A program made the translations under genes and the position numbers. This document shows, in pieces, positions 1 to 4,508 of a stretch of 5,271 nt of DNA. Each line of letters opens with the position of its first letter. Position 1 is the first letter of the stretch. Source of the stretch: JOPF136 sp035541255 (GTDB lineage: Bacteria > Acidobacteriota > Terriglobia > Acidiferrales > UBA7541); contig DATKNR010000064.1 of the NCBI GenBank assembly GCA_035541255.1, positions 1 through 5,271 of the forward strand, in the 5' to 3' direction. The notes beneath the pieces are model-generated. The model had not been told where the DNA came from and did not search any database. It saw only the letters and a program-made list of their open reading frames with translations.

Positions 1-239
1 CGTGAGCCTGCGCACGCGGGTCGGAGCGTAACCTAGCAGGCTGGCCGGCTCCTTTCGGCCCGTAAGGAGCTGGCGAGATTCATCGGGCTAGCCGGACGCG
101 TTTCTTGCCCCTTCTGAGCGCGCTCCGGCGAACTCGCCGCAGACCCGCAAGGGCGAGCGGCGACCGGAACGGGCTAAGCATGTAGTCTTCTGGTGGCAAG
201 GCTTTTCGGACGGGGGTTCGACTCCCCCCGCCTCCACCA
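1..239 (+). ncRNA. ssrA: tmRNA (transfer-messenger RNA), 3' part
   Basis: This is the 3' portion of tmRNA, which with SmpB rescues stalled ribosomes and tags the unfinished protein for proteolysis. The end is diagnostic: the block CTAAGCATGTAG at 174-185, then TTTCGGA, then a T-arm with stem GGGGG (212-216), loop TTCGACT and stem CCCCC (224-228), then acceptor strand CGCCTCC, A236 and an encoded CCA at 237-239. E. coli tmRNA has the same order and nearly the same CTAAGCATGTAG block. Upstream, GGCTGGCC (39-46) pairs with GGCTAGCC (86-93), enclosing GCTCC/GGAGC (48-52/66-70), as expected for a pseudoknot domain. The 5' acceptor strand (expected near GGAGGCG) and the tag reading frame lie before the window. 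The TGA at 3-5, preceded by CG, could be the tag's stop after an alanine GCG codon, but this is a guess. It appears to be the one-piece form. No terminator with a T-run follows. Confidence 0.95.
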
Positions 240-259
240 CATCCGACCAGGATGTGGTG
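235..259 (+). repeat. Perfect hairpin spanning the tmRNA 3' end
   Basis: CACCACATCC (235-244) and GGATGTGGTG (250-259) are perfect reverse complements around a 5-base loop, GACCA. The left arm includes the last five bases of tmRNA (CACCA) and the right arm belongs to the adjoining repeat. In a precursor transcript the mature CCA end would be held in a 10-bp stem. No T-run follows, so it is not a standard intrinsic terminator. The second repeat copy keeps only the inner 5-bp stem (CATCC/GGATG, 288-302). Whether the structure matters for 3' processing is inference. Confidence 0.7.
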
Positions 260-282
260 TCCCGAGCGAGGTCGAGGGGCAC
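240..282 (+). repeat. Hairpin-forming intergenic repeat, copy 1
   Basis: This 43-base unit starts on the base after tmRNA CCA. It recurs at 288-330 with a single mismatch (GAGGTCG here, GAAGTCG there), giving a 48-base period. It has two parts: a CATCC-GACCA-GGATG stem-loop, and a core (256-282) that can fold by pairing GTG with CAC, CCC with GGG, and an inner CGA with TCG. I recall the core CCCGAGCGAAGTCGAGGG as a dispersed intergenic element in acidobacterial and related genomes, which would make it REP-like. There are too few copies and the wrong architecture for a CRISPR array. Confidence 0.85.
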
Positions 283-287
283 GTACT

Positions 288-330
288 CATCCGACCAGGA
301 TGTGGTGTCCCGAGCGAAGTCGAGGGGCAC
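288..330 (+). repeat. Hairpin-forming intergenic repeat, copy 2
   Basis: This is a near-identical copy of the unit at 240-282 (42 of 43 bases), separated from it by the five bases 283-287. The core at 304-330 is the self-complementary part. The near-identity suggests recent duplication or strong conservation. Confidence 0.85.
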
Positions 331-349
331 CTGCTTCCATGTGTGGGTC

Positions 350-379
350 GGTGTCCCGAGCGAAGTCGAGGGGGGGCAC
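350..379 (+). repeat. Hairpin-forming intergenic repeat, partial copy 3
   Basis: Only the core of the repeat is present, identical to copy 2 from GGTGTCCC through GTCGAGGGG and then with three extra G before CAC, making a run of seven G (370-376, following CGA). The CATCC stem-loop half is missing. The core starts are spaced 48 and 46 bases apart (256, 304, 350). From here to the esterase stop codon (380-474) I see no gene, only a 12-bp palindrome, GCTGAATTCAGC, at 460-471. Confidence 0.8.
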
Positions 380-474
380 ATTCGCTCTCTGGCGCGAGCT
401 GCTGCGAATTTCTTCTCCGGATGCATATGGCGCACCCGGGCCTCATCCCCGACGCTGCTGCTGAATTCAGCTAC

Positions 475-2337
475 TCAGTGTGGATGATGGCCGTGCCCAC
501 CGCTGTGCGGCAACTCGCACACGAAATTCGCGGCGTCATTCGTGGCGCCGGTTCCGGAGTAGCGCGTCTGCTGCGGATACGGACACAACGGGCGAGTGCC
601 GCCGGTGGGAAAATTCACCGCGACCTGCGGGTCGAATGGCGGCCCGCTGGGAAACGGAGATGCATGGCTGGTGTTCGTGGCAACAATCGCGTTCGGCGCC
701 GTGCCCTGTTCCACCCAGGCAGTGAGGGCCGCCAGCATATTCCCGGTGAACACCGTGGTCGCCGGACCGCCGCCGCAGTGCGCGAGGTTCGGGATCAGAT
801 ACAACCGCGCATACCTCTGCGGCTCGATCCCCGGAAATACGGGCAGCAGCGAGTTGTACCAGTGCACGAGATCGACGGCGGAGAAGATGCCGTCGTTCAC
901 CGCGTCGTAGATGATCATTTTTCCGCCGCTGCGGGCAAAGGGAGCCAGATTCGGATGCCCAAAGAATTCGAAATCGATTCCGGTCATGAAGTCCATCGAG
1001 CTCTGCGGATATCCAGGAGCCGTGGTGTAAATGCGCGGTGCGTCCGTGTCGAAATTGTAGTTGAAAATGAAGGCCTCCTGCCCGTTGATTCCGGCAACGG
1101 GGGTGACCACGGGAGGCGTGGAGAAGATCATGGGTACCGCGCCCGCTCCCAGCGTGAGATTGATGGCGGTGTTCGTGGAACCCGGCGGTCCGGGAAGGGC
1201 CACGTTCCAGGCTCCGAACCCGGCGCCGAATGCGCTGAGCGGATCCCAGATGCCCGCATCCCAGTACCAGCTGGAATACAGATGCTGCCCCCGGGAGTTC
1301 ACCGGTCCGGCATAAATCCTCTTCAGGGCATTCACCTGGTCGGAGGTCAGACACGTGCCGCCATGCGGCGTATTGCCGTGATCTCCCGTAGGACTGCAGG
1401 TGAACTCATCCAGTGCGGGAAAGACGAGTTTGTCCGTGCAATCGGAATAGTCGTCGATAATCCCGTCGACGAGGCCATCGAGCGCATCGCAGGCACTCAG
1501 AATGGCGGCCGAAGCCACCTCCAGATCCTGAGGCTGCAAGGTGTCTCCCACGTAGGGCTGGCCATTCGAATCCGTGCTGGTGGCCAGCGGCGCGAGCTGC
1601 ACTTCGTTCCACGCCTCCGCCACCGCGGCACGCGGCAGATCGAAGCCGGGATTTCCCGCCAGGATGCCGTCGAACATATTCGGCTCCCGCTGCGACGCGA
1701 CCATGCCGTCGCGCCCGCCGTTTGAGCAGCCGCACAGGTAAGAGTATTGCGCGCGTCCGCCATAATATTTCTGGATGATGGCTTTGGAGATTTCAGCCGT
1801 CTCCGCGATGCCGTTATAGCCGTAGTCAGTGCGGGCCTGCTCGTCCACGGCGAAGTGCGCACTTCCTCCCGCGTTGGCATCGTCGTCGGTCCAGCCCAGC
1901 AACGGATTTCCGGGCGCGTCTTCGTGCCCCCCGTCGTCCGTGGCCACGGCCCACCCCGACGCCAGCTCCGTGCCGACAAATCCCATTGGATTGCCCAGCG
2001 AGCCGTCCGTGCCTCCTCCTCCCATCATTTCGAATCGGCCGGCCCACGTGTCCGGCAGGTTCAGGGCGAACCCGATTCCATAGGTGAAGTGGTCGGGATC
2101 CTGCTGGCTGACGCGCTTGTGAATCACCCCAACGACGGCGCAATGCGGGACGGGAGTCGTTTGCTCCGTGGCGCTGAGGATCTGTGTGCCCGGGAGCACG
2201 AGGCCCGTCAGGCTCGCACAGGTCACCTGCGGCGAGTTCTGCGGAGAAGCGTGGCCCTGCGCAAATGACTCGGCGGGGAACCAGAATACAAGAGCAAGAA
2301 TTGAGACGGACAAAGACGGTATCCATTTCCTATTCAT
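475..2337 (-). CDS. Secreted tannase/feruloyl esterase family hydrolase
   Basis: A 620-residue exported serine esterase of the tannase/feruloyl esterase family (Pfam Tannase), expected to cleave gallate, hydroxycinnamate or similar aromatic esters. I chose the ATG at 2335-2337, 16 codons inside the longest frame. It has AGGAG at 2346-2350 eight bases upstream and opens directly into a signal peptide (MNRK, hydrophobic 8-20, likely cut after SFA26). The nucleophile elbow is GCSNGG (C204, S205), the acid is probably D482 in NDGIFSAVD, and HC is H520-C521. Together these form the family's CS-D-HC set, in which C204 and C521 are expected to be disulfide bonded. The loop CDALDGLVDGIIDD (283-296) matches the family's calcium site. 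The other cysteines pair plausibly as 40/66, 283/300, 314/329 and 585/607, leaving C202 over. The usual YHG before the acid reads YDA, and the C-terminus is His-rich (HSGGHGHHPH). The substrate cannot be told from sequence. It is divergent from the LysR gene that probably controls it. Confidence 0.93.
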   Translation of the reverse strand: MNRKWIPSLSVSILALVFWFPAESFAQGHASPQNSPQVTCASLTGLVLPGTQILSATEQTTPVPHCAVVGVIHKRVSQQDPDHFTYGIGFALNLPDTWAGRFEMMGGGGTDGSLGNPMGFVGTELASGWAVATDDGGHEDAPGNPLLGWTDDDANAGGSAHFAVDEQARTDYGYNGIAETAEISKAIIQKYYGGRAQYSYLCGCSNGGRDGMVASQREPNMFDGILAGNPGFDLPRAAVAEAWNEVQLAPLATSTDSNGQPYVGDTLQPQDLEVASAAILSACDALDGLVDGIIDDYSDCTDKLVFPALDEFTCSPTGDHGNTPHGGTCLTSDQVNALKRIYAGPVNSRGQHLYSSWYWDAGIWDPLSAFGAGFGAWNVALPGPPGSTNTAINLTLGAGAVPMIFSTPPVVTPVAGINGQEAFIFNYNFDTDAPRIYTTAPGYPQSSMDFMTGIDFEFFGHPNLAPFARSGGKMIIYDAVNDGIFSAVDLVHWYNSLLPVFPGIEPQRYARLYLIPNLAHCGGGPATTVFTGNMLAALTAWVEQGTAPNAIVATNTSHASPFPSGPPFDPQVAVNFPTGGTRPLCPYPQQTRYSGTGATNDAANFVCELPHSGGHGHHPH

Positions 2338-2451
2338 GGCAAGAGCTCCTGATGATGGACTATCCTGCGCTGCACGAGAGAGCACCGCTTCCGCCGGCCC
2401 CGGTGTTCCTCGCTGGGGCGTCGTCGGTGCCGAATGGAACTGCCCTGCGCA

Positions 2452-2479
2452 CGCCGCTCCCGGGTTGCGGGAGCAGGCG
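2452..2479 (-). other. GC-rich stem-loop in the esterase leader
   Basis: GCTCCCG (2456-2462) pairs with CGGGAGC (2468-2474) around a 5-base loop. Past a single bulged A (2475), CGCC (2452-2455) pairs with GGCG (2476-2479), giving 11 bp. In the minus-strand transcript it lies in the predicted leader of about 165 nt, roughly 115 bases before the esterase start codon. There is no T-run, so it is probably not a terminator. It could stabilise the mRNA or be part of post-transcriptional control. The rest of 2338-2500 shows no gene. Confidence 0.6.
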
Positions 2480-2508
2480 CCACCGATGGATTCAACCGGA
2501 ACGACGCA

Positions 2509-2537
2509 CTCTTATTCCTCGCCCTTGTTTCTGTCAA
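2509..2537 (-). promoter_or_regulatory. Predicted promoter of the esterase gene
   Basis: Read on the minus strand, a perfect -35 hexamer TTGACA lies at 2537-2532. After 17 bases comes a poor -10, TAAGAG, at 2514-2509. An alternative is AATAAG with 15-base spacing. A consensus -35 with a bad -10 is compatible with a promoter that needs an activator. The start would fall near 2502, placing the centre of the ATAC-N7-GTAT operator (2567) at about -65, where LysR-type activators normally bind. Confidence 0.55.
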
Positions 2538-2559
2538 GACCCAAAGAGATGTTTTTCAG

Positions 2560-2574
2560 ATACCATTAAAGTAT
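2560..2574. promoter_or_regulatory. LysR-type operator, site 1 (ATAC-N7-GTAT)
   Basis: A perfect dyad ATAC-CATTAAA-GTAT, extending to GATAC-N7-GTATC (2559-2575). It satisfies the general LysR T-N11-A rule (T2561, A2573). ATAC-N7-GTAT is the published recognition sequence of BenM and CatM, and the neighbouring regulator has the same recognition-helix segment as they do. It lies in an AT-rich island (about 2541-2600) inside GC-rich DNA. Binding is inference from these matches. Confidence 0.75.
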
Positions 2575-2576
2575 CG

Positions 2577-2591
2577 ATATAAAATCAGTAT
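2577..2591. promoter_or_regulatory. LysR-type operator, site 2 (ATAT-N7-GTAT)
   Basis: ATAT-AAAATCA-GTAT differs from the BenM/CatM consensus by one base in the left arm. Its centre is 17 bp from that of site 1. It touches the weak -35 region proposed for the LysR gene, so occupancy could repress that promoter. A strong plus a weaker site side by side is the usual layout of LysR-controlled divergent promoters. Confidence 0.55.
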
Positions 2592-2617
2592 GGACGCATT
2601 CCCGGCTTCGGTATACT
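2591..2617 (+). promoter_or_regulatory. Predicted promoter of the LysR gene
   Basis: The -10 is TATACT at 2612-2617 (five of six consensus bases). The -35 is weak: TGGACG at 2591-2596, with 15-base spacing. The expected start at about 2624-2628 falls on or just before the ATG at 2628, and no purine-rich ribosome site precedes that ATG (CGCCCCT). The message may therefore be leaderless. The overlap with operator site 2 fits autorepression. Confidence 0.45.
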
Positions 2618-2627
2618 TGCCGCCCCT

Positions 2628-3617
2628 ATGGAACTCCGTCACTTTCGCTATTTCGTGGCCGTGGCGGAAGACCTCAGCTTTACGCGCGCGGCCAAACGGC
2701 TGGGAATGGCGCAACCTCCGCTGAGCCGCCAGATCCGGTCGTTGGAAAACGAGATCGGCGTCGCACTGTTCGAGCGGCGCTCGCGAAAGGTGTTTCTGAC
2801 CGACGCCGGATGTGGATTCCTCAGCGCCGCGCGGCGCGTTCTGGAGCAGGCGGCGGCCGCGGTGGATGCAGCCCACCAGGCAAACAACGGCGAGCTCGGC
2901 ACCATCCGCGTGGGATTCGGAAAAGGTCTGGGCGATGCGGTGAGCCTGGCCATCAATCAGCACATCCGGTGGTTCCCGGATATTGAGGTGGATGTTCGCG
3001 ACATCCTTTCCGGACATCAAAGTGAGGCACTGCTCAGCAGGAAGATTGACGTGGGCTTCACTCATGGCCAACTGGCCTCGCTGGAGATTGCGTCGGAGGT
3101 GCTCTTCCGCGAAGGACTTTCCGTGGTTCTGTCGCGGGCGAATCCGCTGGCCAGGCGGCCGTACCTGCGGTTGCGGGAGCTGAGCGAGCAGACGTTGTTG
3201 CTGCTTGACCGTTCCATGTCGCCTCGGTTCCACGACCTTGCCCTCTTGCTGTATCGGAATGCGGGGCTGAGTCCTAAGATCGTGGTCACGGAAACGACCT
3301 GTTACGACGAGTCTGGGGCAATGATGGCGGCCTCCGGAAAAGGGATTGTGCTCGCGGTGGGAAGGAACCCGACGCACCCTTCGTTTGCAGACCAACTGGT
3401 GACCCTTCCCCTGCGAGAACCGCAGGCCGTGATTGAAGTTCACGCCGCATGGAGAAAGGGCGAGACCTCGCCCACCATCCTCAACTTCCTGCAAACTGCA
3501 AGACGCTTGCTGCAGCGCGGACCTCGTGTGCAGGACATGCGGAATTTCCCGCGGATGGGTGCGCTCCTGGCAGCCCGCGGGCGCCGGCCCGGGGCGGGCA
3601 AACGAAGGAGAAAATAG
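2628..3617 (+). CDS. LysR-type transcriptional regulator, BenM/CatM/CbnR-like
   Basis: A cytoplasmic DNA-binding regulator of 329 residues. The winged helix-turn-helix (about 1-60) opens MELRHFRYFVAVAE and has the recognition segment AQPPLSRQI (28-36), as in BenM/CatM. A linker helix (about 61-88) follows, then the two-lobed effector domain, starting at TIRVGF (92-97) and running to about 295, with the typical DVGFTHG (141-147). BenM and CatM sense muconate or benzoate; this protein's inducer is unknown, but an aromatic acid or its breakdown product is likely. The gene is divergent from the esterase, with matching ATAC-N7-GTAT sites between them, so it probably activates the esterase and limits itself. 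The ATG at 2628 fits the family N-terminus exactly although no Shine-Dalgarno is visible. Oddity: a strongly basic tail (RGRRPGAGKRRRK, 317-329) beyond the family's usual end. Confidence 0.93.
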   Translation: MELRHFRYFVAVAEDLSFTRAAKRLGMAQPPLSRQIRSLENEIGVALFERRSRKVFLTDAGCGFLSAARRVLEQAAAAVDAAHQANNGELGTIRVGFGKGLGDAVSLAINQHIRWFPDIEVDVRDILSGHQSEALLSRKIDVGFTHGQLASLEIASEVLFREGLSVVLSRANPLARRPYLRLRELSEQTLLLLDRSMSPRFHDLALLLYRNAGLSPKIVVTETTCYDESGAMMAASGKGIVLAVGRNPTHPSFADQLVTLPLREPQAVIEVHAAWRKGETSPTILNFLQTARRLLQRGPRVQDMRNFPRMGALLAARGRRPGAGKRRRK

Positions 3618-3639
3618 TGCCGCCTGGCCGCCACAGCCA

Positions 3640-3665
3640 CCCCACTGGCAGTTTTAACAGTGGGG
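3640..3665 (+). terminator. Possible terminator hairpin after the LysR gene
   Basis: CCCCACTG (3640-3647) and CAGTGGGG (3658-3665) form a perfect 8-bp stem around a 10-base loop, GCAGTTTTAA, starting 23 bases after the LysR stop codon. A smaller alternative, ACTG-G-CAGT (3644-3652), competes with it. No T-run follows on the plus strand, so termination would be weak or factor-assisted. It could instead be an operator for the next gene. Confidence 0.4.
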
Positions 3666-3738
3666 CGGACTCTGCCCGAAGGCCAGAATGGTGTGTAGCT
3701 GTGTAACCGCAGCCGCAATCCAATGGGGGGATGGAAAC

Positions 3739-4302
3739 ATGAAGAAACTAGCGCTGGTCTTACTCGGTCTCGCGCTCTGCGGGACCGCGCTCGCTGGCCA
3801 GGATGAAAAGGCTAAACCGGAAGCCTACTCCGGAGTCGCGATGGGCGTAGGCGGGACCGTCGGTGGCAGTTCCACCTGGTTTCGGTTCGAGGTAAATCAC
3901 TACACCACCGACGAAGAGGTGAAGCAACTCGCCCTGTTGTTGAAGGAGAAGGGCCAGCACGCCCTGCAGGATGCGCTGGATAAGGCCGACGTGGGGCGGA
4001 TCGCGCCGACAGGCAAGGTCGGCGACCAAATCGCCGTGGCGCGGAAGCTGAGGATTAATGGGAAGACCGTCATCAGGATCGTTACCGCCCGGAACATGTC
4101 GTTTCTCGAGGTGCGTAACGCGGGTCGATCCACGGACTACCCTTTTGGATACCTGGAAGTCACTTTGAACGACAAGGGCGAAGGTGTTGGCCAGTTCATC
4201 CTCGCGGCAAAGCTGAAATTCAACCAGAAGAAGGGCCATTACGAGCTCGAGAGCCTGGGCAATCAATACGTAAAGGCCAGAAACGTTCGCCCGGAAAAAT
4301 AG
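3739..4302 (+). CDS. Small secreted protein of unknown function
   Basis: A 187-residue protein I cannot assign to a named family, although it has the look of conserved secreted proteins I associate with acidobacteria. The start is the ATG at 3739, not the upstream in-frame ATG at 3688: a G-run (3725-3730) that can pair with the anti-Shine-Dalgarno lies eight bases before it, and the protein then begins with a clean signal peptide (MKK, hydrophobic 4-14, cut after ALA19). C14 does not fit a lipobox, so it is probably a soluble periplasmic or secreted protein rather than a lipoprotein. After a charged stretch and a glycine-rich segment (GVAMGVGGTVGGSS, 32-45) come WFRFEVNHYTTDEEVKQLALLL, a helical stretch to about 83 and then alternating strands, notably VIRIVTARNMSFLEV (111-125) and FGYLEVTLNDKGEGVGQFILAAKLKF (136-161). 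This suggests a helix plus beta-sheet fold. The 121-bp gap after LysR makes an independent transcript likely. Confidence 0.85.
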   Translation: MKKLALVLLGLALCGTALAGQDEKAKPEAYSGVAMGVGGTVGGSSTWFRFEVNHYTTDEEVKQLALLLKEKGQHALQDALDKADVGRIAPTGKVGDQIAVARKLRINGKTVIRIVTARNMSFLEVRNAGRSTDYPFGYLEVTLNDKGEGVGQFILAAKLKFNQKKGHYELESLGNQYVKARNVRPEK

Positions 4303-4508
4303 CCATAACAGCAACTCTCCGCCACCAACCTGGAGACCCGCGCGGGACGCCGTTAGCCGGATGTTCAGGCGGCCATTTTCCGCAACAGTGGCGGCACGAT
4401 CCTCGGCAATTCGTGGTTCTCGCTCCGCTTCATGGACAGCACTTCCCTCGCTAAGCGGCACCGGCGCTCGAATACGCCCGAGGGCTTGTTCGCCTGATCG
4501 TGTGCCCT
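4303..4508. other. Convergent intergenic region
   Basis: This gap separates the stop codons of the secreted protein (plus) and the monooxygenase (minus). I see no convincing gene or T-run terminator. It holds a CCCGCGCGGG palindrome (4337-4346) and a CCCTCG/CGAGGG pair (4445-4450/4479-4484) with a long loop that could weakly end either transcript. On the minus strand the monooxygenase frame stays open for 47 codons past its TAG, to a TGA at 4367-4365. It includes a 22-residue ATG-started peptide, MKRSENHELPRIVPPLLRKMAA (4433-4365 with stop), with a GAGGGAAG stretch about 10 bases upstream. It could be chance, a small gene or a decayed remnant. Confidence 0.5.

Noticed and set aside
200..239. 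A tRNA gene
   Set aside because: There is no anticodon arm or D-arm at tRNA spacing upstream. The CTAAGCATGTAG block and the long structured region identify tmRNA.
240..379. CRISPR array
   Set aside because: There are only two full copies and one partial, spacers of 5 bases and about 19 bases, and internally palindromic units; it fits an intergenic REP-like repeat instead.
460..471. 12-bp palindrome GCTGAATTCAGC after the esterase stop
   Set aside because: It has no loop and no T-run, so it would be a poor terminator; a short palindrome can occur by chance.
240..474. Genomic island attachment site at the tmRNA 3' end
   Set aside because: tmRNA 3' ends are common integration targets, but no integrase gene and no duplicate of the tmRNA end are seen in the window; the next genes look like ordinary chromosomal genes.
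193..1725. Long 510-codon plus-strand frame across the repeats and esterase gene
   Set aside because: It starts inside the tmRNA gene, runs antisense to the clearly real esterase and has an Arg/Gly-rich composition typical of antisense frames in GC-rich DNA.
2335..2385. Upstream ATG (2385) as the esterase start
   Set aside because: It would place 16 polar residues before the signal peptide, whereas the ATG at 2337 has a well-spaced AGGAG.
2556..3494. 312-codon minus-strand frame opposite the LysR gene
   Set aside because: It is antisense to a well-supported LysR gene and shows no recognisable domain.
4345..4365. Integron attC-like core (GTTAGCC)
   Set aside because: It does not match GTTRRRY, and no matching inverse core or folded attC structure is seen.
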